A stretch of 64,000 nucleotides of DNA, taken from contig JAFSYU010000041.1 of the NCBI GenBank assembly GCA_017443595.1, positions 1 to 64,000 on the forward strand. Reading direction: 5' to 3'. Position numbers and translations under genes: made by a program. Positions 36,296 through 45,012 of the stretch are shown here, one piece after another. The stretch's first letter is position 1. The number at the start of each line of letters is the position of its first letter. The notes beneath the pieces were generated by a model, which saw only the letters and a program-made list of their open reading frames with translations, had not been told where the DNA came from and searched no databases. The DNA is from Clostridia bacterium (GTDB lineage Bacteria; Bacillota; Clostridia; Oscillospirales; CAG-272).

Positions 36296-38171
36296 GTTTT
36301 ATCCGCTTCTCGTTATCGGCGCCGCGGTAAGCGTGTTTGCCGCCGCCTTCATATTTGCATACGCGTTTATGAAGGACAAAAAAGAAGCCATCGGCTTTGA
36401 CCGCAATATGAAGGATACGGAGATCACAAAGCGGCTGCTCAGATACGCAAAGCCGCACTGGAAGAGTTTTCTTGCCGTTTTCTTCATCATGCTGTTTTCA
36501 ATAGCGTACGATATAGTATCCCCGCTTATCATAAGCCGTATAGCAGATCTGCTGAAAGGCAGTTTTGAGATGAAACAGCTTTTCGTCATGATAGGCGTAT
36601 ACGTCGGTATACTTATAGTTTCGCTTACCTGCCAGTATTTCCAGGCCATAATACTGCAGAAAACGGGGCAGAGGATAATATCCGCGCTGCGTTACGACAC
36701 GTTTGAGCATATAGAAACGCTTTCGCATCAGCAGTTTGCGGAAATACCCGTGGGCAAGCTCGTCACAAGGGTCACAAACGATACGAACGCCGTTTCCATG
36801 ATGTTTACAAACATATTTGTAAACCTTGCAAAAAACACTCTCGTCATAATAGGCGTTTTGTCCGCCATGTTTTTCCTGAATCTGCAGCTTACGCTCATGG
36901 TTTTGTGTTTTGCGCCGTTTATCATCATATTCACGGTCATATTCAGAAAATTCTCAAGAAAAGCGTACCGCAAGGTAAAAGACGGAACGACGAATATAAA
37001 CACGTTTTTATCCGAAAACCTGTCAGGTATGAAGATAATACGCATATTTGACAGAAAGAAAGAGAAAAAGGCGGAGTTTGACGAAAAGAACAATGAATTA
37101 GGCAAGGCAAAACGCAGGCAGATATTCGTTTTCGGTATTTTCAGGCCTACGATATATATGCTTTACATATCAAGCATTTTAGCGTTGTTGTATTTAGCGG
37201 GCAGAGGATATATAAAAGGGTTATCTTTTGCCGGTCAGATAATAACCGCGGACGTGCTTGTTGCTTTCTATATTTATATCCAGAAGTTTTTCAACCCGAT
37301 ACAGACGCTGGCGGAGCAGTTCAACTGGCTGCAGTCCGCGTTTGCCTCCGCTGAAAAGATATTCACCATACTTGATATCAAACCGGAAATAGTAAACGAG
37401 CCGGACGCCGTTGATATAGGCGAGATAAAAGGCGAGATAGAATTCGATCACGTGTGGTTTGCTTATAAAGAAGATCACTGGATATTAAAGGACGTTTCTT
37501 TCAAAGCGGAAGCGGGACAGACCGTTGCCTTAGTCGGCCCCACCGGCGCGGGCAAAACGACTATCTTATCGCTTTTATGCCGCAACTACGACATACAAAA
37601 AGGCAGGATACTGATAGACGGAGTGGATATAAGACGGTACACCGTTTCGTCTCTGCGCCGCCAGTTCGGACAGATGCTGCAGACCGTTTTCCTGTTCTCC
37701 GGCACGATAAAATCAAATATCGTCCTGCGCGACGACAGCCTGACGGATGAGGAAGTGTGGGAAGCCTGCAAATACGTAAACGCCGACAAGTTCATAAGTC
37801 AGCTTGACGACGGGCTTGAACACGAGGTAAGGGAGTTCGGAAACAACTTCTCAGCCGGTCAGCGTCAGCTCATATCGTTTGCAAGAACGGTTTTGTATAA
37901 GCCTAAAATAATGATACTTGACGAGGCTACGGCGAATATAGACACGGAGACGGAGCAGCTTATCCAGGATTCTCTTGAAAGAATAATGAATATAGGCACG
38001 ATGCTCATTGTAGCGCACCGCCTGTCAACGATACAGCACTCTGACAATATCATAGTGCTGGCGGACGGACAGATAGCTGAGCAGGGCACGCACGAGGAGC
38101 TGCTTGAAAAACGCGGCAGATATTATAACCTCTACACGCTGCAGCACAGAAGACAGCAGCTTATGGGTTAG
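36288..38171 (+). CDS. Heterodimeric ABC exporter, half with canonical catalytic Glu
   Basis: A 627-residue partner of the previous protein. There is an extra N-terminal membrane helix (about 5-24), then the six-helix domain and an NBD with Walker A GPTGAGKTT, signature FSAGQRQL (a deviating LSGGQ) and Walker B IMILDEATANID with the normal catalytic Glu. The deviant signature here together with the Asp in the partner makes one degenerate and one active ATP site. The start MREFYP (36288) has GGAGGG upstream; an earlier in-frame start at 36195 lies inside the first half and is rejected. Confidence 0.92.
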   Translation: MREFYPLLVIGAAVSVFAAAFIFAYAFMKDKKEAIGFDRNMKDTEITKRLLRYAKPHWKSFLAVFFIMLFSIAYDIVSPLIISRIADLLKGSFEMKQLFVMIGVYVGILIVSLTCQYFQAIILQKTGQRIISALRYDTFEHIETLSHQQFAEIPVGKLVTRVTNDTNAVSMMFTNIFVNLAKNTLVIIGVLSAMFFLNLQLTLMVLCFAPFIIIFTVIFRKFSRKAYRKVKDGTTNINTFLSENLSGMKIIRIFDRKKEKKAEFDEKNNELGKAKRRQIFVFGIFRPTIYMLYISSILALLYLAGRGYIKGLSFAGQIITADVLVAFYIYIQKFFNPIQTLAEQFNWLQSAFASAEKIFTILDIKPEIVNEPDAVDIGEIKGEIEFDHVWFAYKEDHWILKDVSFKAEAGQTVALVGPTGAGKTTILSLLCRNYDIQKGRILIDGVDIRRYTVSSLRRQFGQMLQTVFLFSGTIKSNIVLRDDSLTDEEVWEACKYVNADKFISQLDDGLEHEVREFGNNFSAGQRQLISFARTVLYKPKIMILDEATANIDTETEQLIQDSLERIMNIGTMLIVAHRLSTIQHSDNIIVLADGQIAEQGTHEELLEKRGRYYNLYTLQHRRQQLMG

Positions 38172-38180
38172 AAATAAAAA

Positions 38181-38208
38181 AACGGACGACTTACATCGTC
38201 CGTTTTTT
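38181..38208 (+). terminator. Intrinsic terminator after the exporter operon
   Basis: AACGGACGA-CTTACA-TCGTCCGTT with six T at the end. The left A-run also allows termination on the minus strand. Confidence 0.9.
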
Positions 38209-38277
38209 CATAAAGCGAATTGAACCGCGCCTTGACGCCTTGCGGGATTAGACGTGAAGGCGCAGTTCTTTAGAGGA

Positions 38278-39786
38278 TCAGTCTTTTGTTTCTTCTTCGC
38301 ACGGATAGAGTATTCCGTACATTGAATAGCTTACGGCCGTGTTTTCGGCTGATTTGATCAGACCGTTTTCGTCAAACGCGTAAGTTCTTGACGTGCCGCA
38401 CAGCACGGCTATGCCTCCTCTGCCTTCCGGATCGCTGTAAACGCTGCCTATCTGCACGGCGTCCCACGTAAGTCCGTTTGCGGTTTTATTAAGCACGCCG
38501 CCGAACGCTTCGTTCTGCACGTATATCTGTTCCGGCAAAAGCTTATCGTCGCATACGAGCAGTACGGCGCTTGTTTCTTCTTTATATCTTTTAAGAAGTT
38601 CGTCGTTTTCCGTGCTTCTTTTGACCGTGTATTTGTAATTATAGTACAGTCTGCTCTGCTGATTGACGATATAATCAAACGCGTCCGCGCCGAGATTCTG
38701 TTCCGGCGTCATATGCTTGCCGCTCAGGTACAGTTTGCCGTTTGAATATTCCGCGGAGCCGAATTCATAAGCCGAGCCGTAGCCGACTATGCATTCGACT
38801 GCGCAGCCGTGCGACAGAAGCAGTAAATTCGTCTTATAATCTTTATCTAAATACGTGACAACGTAGCCGATCTTTGTCTTTCCTATGCAGCGCAGGCCGA
38901 ACAGAGACATATCGAGCTGCACCGGCGTTTCTTTGCGGCTTAGCTTTTCTCCGGTTTGCGCAGAGTATTCCGATATGATGAACGACGTGCATTTTACGCT
39001 GCTGTCAGATGACTCTCCGTTTTCGTCATATATTTTATACGCCTCGCATATATAGCTTAAAACGTATATTTTGCCCGCGTCTTCATAAACGCCCGCAAGC
39101 TGTTCCGTGTACGTGCCTAACGGATTTGTATACGAGTTTTCCCAGATAACGGAACCGTTTTCTTTGTCAAGCAGAGTAAATCTCATGGAAGCGACCGTAT
39201 CTTCTCTGACCATATCCAGATGATAATCGTAGCTTACAAGAAGAACGCCGCTGTCAAATTCTTTGTAACTGTAGAGCAAAAGGTCGTATTCGTGCTCGTA
39301 CCTCCACAGAGCAGAGCCGTTTTTCACCTTTGAAAAATACATCTTTTTGTTTTCAACTTCAAAGTTATAGCCGTAATTCATCTTTGTGATGAAAAGCCCG
39401 CCGGACATAATGTAATCCGGAGACTCAACGTTTGCAGCCTGCGGCTCGCCGCCCTGAAGGATACATTCTTCAAGCTTAAGATCCGCCAGGCTTTCATGGC
39501 TGCCGTTTGGCGTGAGCGTTTCCTGTTTTATGACGGTTTCCGATATTTCGTGTGCGACGGACGCGCCGTGTACCACCATATTGTCGGTTTTGTTCATATA
39601 CTTTGCAGCAACGGTCAGCACCACGAACGCGGCAAGCGCGAACAGCGCCGCGGCGGACATAACGTATGTGAATATCCGTTTGCCTTTGCCTTTATTGAAA
39701 TACAGCCCGGCGTTTTCTTCAGCCGCGTCTGTTTTATATTTGTCGCTTACGTTTTCAAGAGCGACAAGGATATCTTTTGATTTCAT
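38278..39786 (-). CDS. Membrane anti-sigma-like protein with beta-propeller-type outside domain
   Basis: A 502-residue single-pass protein: a cytoplasmic part of about 37 residues, a membrane helix at about 38-62 and a long outside region with repeated beta-strand patterns (GSALWRYEHEYD, ENGSVIWENSY, QTGEKLSRKE) like PQQ/propeller blades. The start overlaps the sigma-factor stop by 4 nt (ATGA), so it is probably the cognate anti-sigma factor. The short cytoplasmic part (MKSKDILVALENVSDKY) would hold the sigma. No known anti-sigma domain is clear to me. Confidence 0.65.
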   Translation of the reverse strand: MKSKDILVALENVSDKYKTDAAEENAGLYFNKGKGKRIFTYVMSAAALFALAAFVVLTVAAKYMNKTDNMVVHGASVAHEISETVIKQETLTPNGSHESLADLKLEECILQGGEPQAANVESPDYIMSGGLFITKMNYGYNFEVENKKMYFSKVKNGSALWRYEHEYDLLLYSYKEFDSGVLLVSYDYHLDMVREDTVASMRFTLLDKENGSVIWENSYTNPLGTYTEQLAGVYEDAGKIYVLSYICEAYKIYDENGESSDSSVKCTSFIISEYSAQTGEKLSRKETPVQLDMSLFGLRCIGKTKIGYVVTYLDKDYKTNLLLLSHGCAVECIVGYGSAYEFGSAEYSNGKLYLSGKHMTPEQNLGADAFDYIVNQQSRLYYNYKYTVKRSTENDELLKRYKEETSAVLLVCDDKLLPEQIYVQNEAFGGVLNKTANGLTWDAVQIGSVYSDPEGRGGIAVLCGTSRTYAFDENGLIKSAENTAVSYSMYGILYPCEEETKD

Positions 39787-40325
39787 ATTTTATACCCTCT
39801 TTCCTTGAGTATTTCCGCCAGTCTTTTGCGCATACGCATGAGCCGGGCGGATATTGCGTTTTTGCTTATTCCCGTCATTTTCGATATTGCGGGTATGTCG
39901 TCCGCGTAGTAATAGCGGCGCATGAATATAAATCGGGAATCCTCCGGCAGCTCGGATAAAAAACGGTCAAGCAGCGTAGACAGTCCGCTTGTATCGTCGC
40001 GGGTGTCAGCCACTGTTTCGGAAAGCTCATCGTCAAGAGAAACGGTATTTCCCCTGCGTTTTTTTGCCGTGTTGTAGCGGTATTTAGTAAGCGATACGCG
40101 GCGCACCGTCTCACATAAATATGCGAAAAGATTATCAGGTCTTTTCGGCGGTACGCTGTTCCATACAGATAAATACGCGTCGTTCACACATTCCTCCGCG
40201 TCGCGTTTGTCGCCGGTTATGCCGTAAGATACGCGCCTTAACTTTGCGCCGTACGATGCGTCGGATTCCGATATTGCCGCCTCATCTCTGTTAAAGAATA
40301 ATGCTATTATGTTCTGATCCTCCAT
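39783..40325 (-). CDS. ECF-type RNA polymerase sigma factor
   Basis: A 180-residue ECF sigma factor. Region 2: DAEECVNDAYLSVWNSV (about 58-74) and LFAYLCETVRRVSLTKYRY; region 4: LPEDSRFIFMRRYYYADDI followed by PAISKMTGISKNAISARLMR (about 124-168). GGAGGAG precedes the ATG. It is coupled to the membrane protein downstream. A palindrome-containing element upstream may be its own promoter. Confidence 0.93.
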   Translation of the reverse strand: MEDQNIIALFFNRDEAAISESDASYGAKLRRVSYGITGDKRDAEECVNDAYLSVWNSVPPKRPDNLFAYLCETVRRVSLTKYRYNTAKKRRGNTVSLDDELSETVADTRDDTSGLSTLLDRFLSELPEDSRFIFMRRYYYADDIPAISKMTGISKNAISARLMRMRKRLAEILKERGYKI

Positions 40326-40351
40326 GCCAAGCTCCTCCTTTCATAAGATAA

Positions 40352-40378
40352 GTGGACAAACGGTACGTCAAAATGACG
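40352..40378 (-). promoter_or_regulatory. Candidate ECF promoter with CGTCA palindrome
   Basis: On the minus strand a perfect inverted repeat CGTCA-TTT-TGACG (40366-40378), then GTCCAC (40352-40357), about 27 nt before the sigma gene start. The layout (TTTT, 12 bp, GTCCA) resembles the candidate ECF promoter at 22645-22671. Confidence 0.4.
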
Positions 40379-40472
40379 CGCAGAGTATAAAAAATGCAGA
40401 TATTTTTCTTAATTTTCTCAAATAACCGTCCCCCGTCACGTCAATAATACTTTGAGATACGGGGGTGATATT

Positions 40473-41327
40473 ATGTATTTCAGGTCCGATATGGCAAACG
40501 AGATCCGCGGCAGGGTGATGAAAGAATATTCAAAAGAACATAAGGGAGAGCCGGACGGTATAAAGTATACGGAACGCGGAAGGATATCCGCCGTTACCGT
40601 TTCAAACGAAAACGGCGCGCGCCTCCTCGGCAAGCCCATAGGGAAATACGTTACGGTAAACGTGGGAAAAATATGGGAGTCCGATCAGGATGATTTCAAA
40701 GAGTGCGCGGATATCATAGCGGATACGGTAATATCCATGAAAAAGCCGGACGGCTGCGTTCTTGCCGCCGGTTTAGGCAACAGATACGTTACGGCGGACG
40801 CGCTCGGTCCGCTTGCGGTCAGACACATTATAGCAACGCATCACATAAAGGATACGGCGGCGTTTGACAAAAGCGGTTTGGGCGACTGCGCGGCGTTGTC
40901 TCCCGGCGTGCTGTCACAGACCGGTATAGAGGCGGCGGAGCAGATAAAAGCGGCGGCGGATCAGCTGAAGCCCCGACTTATTATAATCATAGATTCGCTT
41001 GCGGCGGCGGGGATAGAAACGCTTTCCACTTCCGTACAGATAACGGATACGGGTATATCTCCGGGATCCGGCGTCGGAAACGACAGAGGAGAGCTCTCCG
41101 AAAAAACGCTCGGCGCGCCCGTGATAGCAATAGGCGTTCCCACCGTTATAGACGCGGCGTCTTTACTGCCGGACGGCGCGGAGAACGAGTATAAAAAGCT
41201 GAAAGGCTGTTACGTCTGCCCGAAGGACAGCGACAGATCCGTAGGTGAGCTGTCAAGGCTTATAGGATATGCGATAAACCGCGTTTGCCATCCTTTTTTG
41301 TCATACGAAGATATGGCGTATATTTGA
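40473..41327 (+). CDS. gpr: Germination protease GPR
   Basis: An atypical aspartic protease that digests small acid-soluble spore proteins during germination. The 284-residue protein has the processing-site-like start RSDMANEI, the GLGNRYVTADALGP block (about 104-117), IIIIDSLAA (about 169) and SPGSGVGNDR (about 195). An SD-like GGGGGTGA sits 6 nt before the ATG at 40473; a TTG at 40452 would add seven residues and give a longer propeptide, so the start is not certain. The gene is paired with spoIIP, as in many spore formers. Confidence 0.94.
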   Translation: MYFRSDMANEIRGRVMKEYSKEHKGEPDGIKYTERGRISAVTVSNENGARLLGKPIGKYVTVNVGKIWESDQDDFKECADIIADTVISMKKPDGCVLAAGLGNRYVTADALGPLAVRHIIATHHIKDTAAFDKSGLGDCAALSPGVLSQTGIEAAEQIKAAADQLKPRLIIIIDSLAAAGIETLSTSVQITDTGISPGSGVGNDRGELSEKTLGAPVIAIGVPTVIDAASLLPDGAENEYKKLKGCYVCPKDSDRSVGELSRLIGYAINRVCHPFLSYEDMAYI

Positions 41328-41369
41328 TACGCCGCCGGAATAGAATTATTAAAAAGGAAGGTGATAATA

Positions 41370-42482
41370 ATGGATGCCGATAAGCTTTTTATGAAAATGA
41401 AGGATACTTCAAAAGAATCGTACAGGATAAAAAGCGGACTTTACACCGCGGGCAAAATATTTGTTAAATTTATTGTTTTTCCTCTCGTTATCTGCGCGGT
41501 GCTTGCCGGCGGCGTTTTTACCGCGGCGGACGCGGTGATATCCGAAGGTAAAGGTGCTACCGGGATCTTTTTGAAATTTACAAAAGGAAAAAGATCAAAT
41601 AAAAGCGTTATACCGCCCGCGGAGGAAAACTGTGAGGAGAAGGAAAACAACGAAGAGCTGCTTCAAAGACTTTATGAGTTTGACAAAGAAGCCGTGCCGG
41701 ACGGCTGCGTCGGCATAGTTCCGGTGTCGCTTTACAGACAAGCCGACGAAGGTTACGTTTACATATCCGACGCGGGCGAAAAAAAGCAGTTAGACGCCGC
41801 GTGGTATACAAAAGATAAGCTTGCCGTTGTATTTGAGGAAAGCGACGATTATCAGGCGCTTATAATACATACGCACGGAACGGAAGCGTTTTCGCCGGAC
41901 GGCGCGCTTTATACGGAGCCGGGCTCTTATCCGCGTTCTTCTTTAAAAGAAGAAAACGTGGTATGTATAGGCGATATTTTTGAAGACGTTTTTAATGAAG
42001 CCGGCATAAAAACGCTGCACTGTGAAATTCCCGTTGATAAGGAATCATATTCAAAGGCTTATTCAAACGCGGCTAAGATAATAAAGGAATATTTAAAAGA
42101 ATATCCTACTATTAAATATATGTTCGATATACACCGCGACGCCGTGGAGCTGTCCGACGGGTCAAAGGCGCGTATGGTAACGGCGGTAGACGGAGAAGCG
42201 GCGGCTCAGCTTATGTTCGTTGTGGGAACGGACAGACTTGAAGACGAAAACGTAAACTGGAAGGATAATCTGACTTTAGCGGTCAAGCTGCAGTACGCGC
42301 TTGACAATAAATATCCCGGTCTTATGCGGCCGATAAATATAAAGCAGGGCGCGTTCAATCAGTTTTATACGCCTCTGTCGATACTTATAGAAGTCGGCTC
42401 CGACGGCAACAGCATGCAAGAAGCAAAACGCTCCGCAAAGATACTTGCGGAGCAGATGGTCAAAACGATAAAGGAAGGATGA
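41370..42482 (+). CDS. spoIIP: Stage II sporulation protein P
   Basis: A membrane-anchored peptidoglycan amidase/endopeptidase that works with SpoIID and SpoIIM in engulfment by the mother cell. The 370-residue protein has a cytoplasmic start, a membrane segment (about 24-50) and the SpoIIP domain with IHTHGTEAFSPDG (about 165-177, catalytic His), and MFDIHRDAV (about 247-255) plus the C-terminal LIEVGSDGNSM. AAGGAAGGTG precedes the ATG. Its stop directly abuts the stop of the opposing gene with no spare base. Confidence 0.95.
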   Translation: MDADKLFMKMKDTSKESYRIKSGLYTAGKIFVKFIVFPLVICAVLAGGVFTAADAVISEGKGATGIFLKFTKGKRSNKSVIPPAEENCEEKENNEELLQRLYEFDKEAVPDGCVGIVPVSLYRQADEGYVYISDAGEKKQLDAAWYTKDKLAVVFEESDDYQALIIHTHGTEAFSPDGALYTEPGSYPRSSLKEENVVCIGDIFEDVFNEAGIKTLHCEIPVDKESYSKAYSNAAKIIKEYLKEYPTIKYMFDIHRDAVELSDGSKARMVTAVDGEAAAQLMFVVGTDRLEDENVNWKDNLTLAVKLQYALDNKYPGLMRPINIKQGAFNQFYTPLSILIEVGSDGNSMQEAKRSAKILAEQMVKTIKEG

Positions 42483-43277
42483 TCACAAAAGCGCTTTTGC
42501 CTCACGCCGTATGGCGGTGCTGCCGCCGTGTTCGGCGCAGTACGTCAGGTGTTCTTTTGCCTCGCCGTCTCTGCCGGACGCTTTGCAAATGTGATAAAGG
42601 CGGCGGTGCGCGAGAAGCGCGGCGGCGTTGTCCGCTTTGAAGATGCCGGATGCGGACAAAAGCCCGTTATAGTATTTTTCCTCCGCTTCCGTATCACCGG
42701 TCTTTGCGGCTCTTGACGTTTTTCTCACCGCGTCCGCCATTGCGGATACGGTGGAAGATGCGTCGTGCTTTTCCGCGTAGGCAAGCAGTCTGTCGCCTTC
42801 TTCGATATTGCCGGCTCTGTATTCCTCATCCGCGGCGTATACGGCGATTTTGCCCTTATACGACGGTTTCATTTTTGTTTTCATCTCAACTATGACTGCG
42901 GCTCTGCCGCGCCTGTCGTCCAAAAGATCGTAAGCGGTATATAAAAGCTCAAGCATATCAAAGCGCGGGCGGGCGATAACGTATCCGTCACCCTCGCTTT
43001 TTTCTTTATACGTTTCTATGTATTTTTTCGGCTGCAGATCTTTTCTTACAAGCCGCGTGCCTTCCGCAAACGGTTTTGATACTCCGTCCGCGTATATCCC
43101 CGCGAAGGCGTTCAACAAAGAAAGGCAGAACATTATTATGCCGACCGTGACCGAAGGCGCGGGATTCATATCTCCTTTGCCGACAAAATACGCAACGACA
43201 AAGAACGCCGCCCCTATCAGAAGCAGAGCGGATGAAATAAGAACGGTCTTTATCAAAGAAGAACGCGAAAGAAACAT
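42483..43277 (-). CDS. Two-helix membrane protein with TPR-like helical domain, unknown function
   Basis: A 264-residue protein with two membrane helices at the N-terminus (about 8-32 and 41-63) and a cytoplasmic or outside helical part with repeats reminiscent of TPR units (AADEEYRAGNIEEGDRLLAYAEKH; RRLYHICKASGRDGEAKEHL, each shown in pieces of one longer repeat). The ATG at 43277 is preceded by GGAGGA; a GTG two codons earlier overlaps the upstream stop. It is translated after the DUF4364 gene. I assign no function. Confidence 0.7.
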   Translation of the reverse strand: MFLSRSSLIKTVLISSALLLIGAAFFVVAYFVGKGDMNPAPSVTVGIIMFCLSLLNAFAGIYADGVSKPFAEGTRLVRKDLQPKKYIETYKEKSEGDGYVIARPRFDMLELLYTAYDLLDDRRGRAAVIVEMKTKMKPSYKGKIAVYAADEEYRAGNIEEGDRLLAYAEKHDASSTVSAMADAVRKTSRAAKTGDTEAEEKYYNGLLSASGIFKADNAAALLAHRRLYHICKASGRDGEAKEHLTYCAEHGGSTAIRREAKALL

Positions 43278-43279
43278 GA

Positions 43280-43801
43280 TCACGCTCCTCCGAGCAGGGA
43301 GATGAGCCGCGTGTAGATAAGCACCGGATCCTCGGAGAACGCGCCGGCGGCTTTCTGCGCCTGATACATCGTATCAAAAGTAAGAGATATATCTATAAGC
43401 ACCGTGCTTTTATGCGACAGCGACATATCCACCTTGAATTTCTTTTCTTCTGTTTCCGTTATTTTTATATTCTTTTTGATCTCGGCTTTGCCGATATCTA
43501 TTGATTTTACTGCGGCGCGCAGACTTCTGTCGCTGATATAGCCGGAAAGTTCGCTTTTAAGCGTTTTTGCAATGAATTGTCCGTCTTCCGTCACGGAAAA
43601 AAGCCCGCTTTCGTCCTCGGATATGAGTTTATCACGTTCGAGCGCGTCAAAAGCCTCGATAAAATCCATATTTGAAATAACTCCCTCGTATAACGCAAGG
43701 TCGTTTATGTCGGGATATGAGAGCGGATAACCGATCTTCTGCATGACGCAGAGGATATAAAGCTTGATATCGCCCGGATCGGTCAAAGGTATTACAGCCA
43801 T
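43280..43801 (-). CDS. DUF4364 family protein
   Basis: A 173-residue protein of the Clostridia family DUF4364. The N-terminal half is winged-helix-like (IKLYILCVMQKIGYPLS, ALERDKLISEDESGLFSVT), as if it binds DNA or a partner; the C-terminal half is beta-rich. No function is established that I know of. GGAGGTG precedes the ATG. Confidence 0.85.
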   Translation of the reverse strand: MAVIPLTDPGDIKLYILCVMQKIGYPLSYPDINDLALYEGVISNMDFIEAFDALERDKLISEDESGLFSVTEDGQFIAKTLKSELSGYISDRSLRAAVKSIDIGKAEIKKNIKITETEEKKFKVDMSLSHKSTVLIDISLTFDTMYQAQKAAGAFSEDPVLIYTRLISLLGGA

Positions 43802-43832
43802 AAAGGCACCTCCGAAGCCTAATGATTTATAT

Positions 43833-43861
43833 ATTATACCATATTATAAGTAACATTTCAA
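43833..43861 (-). promoter_or_regulatory. Promoter for the DUF4364 operon
   Basis: On the minus strand TTGAAA (43856-43861), 17-bp spacer, TATAAT (43833-43838) with TGG before it. Confidence 0.78.
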
Positions 43862-43940
43862 GCATTTGATGAAAAAATGCGCGTTTTTTTGCATAATACC
43901 GTCTTTTTGAAATTTTATGAAAAATATTTTTTAAAAACTA

Positions 43941-43968
43941 TTGACAAATTTAAAAACTTGTATATAAT
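43941..43968 (+). promoter_or_regulatory. Promoter for the SigH-like sigma factor gene
   Basis: TTGACA (43941-43946), 16-bp spacer, TATAAT (43963-43968). About 66 nt lie between the -10 and the TTG start. Confidence 0.75.
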
Positions 43969-44034
43969 AATTATGTGGAGCGGTATCATTATCATTGGTT
44001 TATTTCGCATGGTCCGCTTTGAAAGGAGCGCTTT

Positions 44035-44625
44035 TTGGATATTCTGCAGGAAGACGTGATGAGAACAAGATACGGCGATAACGAGGCGTTTAAACGTTTG
44101 CTTGACGCGTATACGCCAATGATCTCATCGGTCGTTACGGAGATCTGCCGCTCCTGTCCCACGCTTGACATAAAAGACGATCTGAAACAGGAAGCGGCGA
44201 TAGCGTTGTACTTTTCGGCGCTTTCATACAAAGAAGACAAAGGCGTTTCCTTCGGTCTGTACGCTAAAATATGCACAAAAAACCGGCTTACGTCGTATGT
44301 GCAGAAAAGCCTTGCAAGGTCTGTGTCCCAGATAGTATCGGATTGTATCGATGATTGCTTTGAAGATAAAACCGAGCCTGCCGCAAACGCTGAAGAGCAG
44401 CCTCTGAATCTGATCATATCAAAAGAAAGCTGCGATATGCTTAAAAAGCGTATCAAAGCGGAGCTTACGGATTACGAATATACCGTTTTTATGTATCATG
44501 CGGACGGCGTAAGACCGTCGGACATATCAAAAAAACTCGGTAAAAGCAGTAAATCCGTTTATAACACTTTGCAGAGAGTTCGGCAAAAGCTCAGAAAGCT
44601 CGTATTGCAGACGGGCGAACAATAA
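44035..44625 (+). CDS. Sigma-70 family factor, SigH-like
   Basis: A 196-residue sigma factor of the alternative group (SigH/Spo0H-like size). Region 2: DIKDDLKQEAAIALYFSAL (about 44-62) with VSFGLYAKICTKNRLTSYV; region 4: LTDYEYTVFMYHADGVRPSD and KKLGKSSKSVYNTLQRVRQKL (about 140-185). It starts with TTG, fixed by AAAGGAGCG 7 nt upstream. A role in transition to sporulation is possible by family but not shown here. Confidence 0.85.
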   Translation: MDILQEDVMRTRYGDNEAFKRLLDAYTPMISSVVTEICRSCPTLDIKDDLKQEAAIALYFSALSYKEDKGVSFGLYAKICTKNRLTSYVQKSLARSVSQIVSDCIDDCFEDKTEPAANAEEQPLNLIISKESCDMLKKRIKAELTDYEYTVFMYHADGVRPSDISKKLGKSSKSVYNTLQRVRQKLRKLVLQTGEQ

Positions 44626-44683
44626 GGAATCAAGCGCTTTGAATAGCGCGGTTTATACAACAAAGAAAGGAACAGCAATCACA

Positions 44684-44968
44684 ATGTACGAGGACATCAC
44701 ATTAACCTGCAAGGACTGCGGACAGGAATTCGTGTTTACCGCCCGTGAACAGGAGTTTTACGCGGAAAAGGGCTTCCAGAACCAGCCTCAGAGATGCAAA
44801 GCCTGCCGTGACAAAAGAAAAGCGGCGGCCGGTGAGAGCAGAGAGCTCTTTACGACCGTTTGCTCAAAATGCGGCAAAGAGGCAAAAGTCCGTTTCCAGC
44901 CTACGGAAGGCAGACCCGTTTACTGCAGCGAATGCTTCGCTGAGATGAAAAACAACCGTCAGCAGTAA
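44684..44968 (+). CDS. Small double zinc-ribbon protein
   Basis: A 94-residue protein with two zinc-binding pairs in each half: CKDCGQEF...CKACRDKRK (about 9-48) and CSKCGKEAKV...CSECFAEM (about 60-85). It matches the small probable zinc-binding family common in Clostridia, whose role is unknown. The start MYEDITL (44684) has AAAGGA upstream and fits the family; an earlier in-frame start is unlikely. Confidence 0.85.
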   Translation: MYEDITLTCKDCGQEFVFTAREQEFYAEKGFQNQPQRCKACRDKRKAAAGESRELFTTVCSKCGKEAKVRFQPTEGRPVYCSECFAEMKNNRQQ

Positions 44969-44986
44969 GGTGGAATGGTTGAAATG

Positions 44987-45012
44987 GCACCGCGAAAGCG
45001 GTGCTTGTTTCA
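44987..45012 (+). terminator. Intrinsic terminator after the zinc-ribbon gene
   Basis: GCACCGC-GAAA-GCGGTGC followed by TTGTTTC. It sits between convergent genes and touches the last codons of the opposing symporter gene. Confidence 0.8.
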
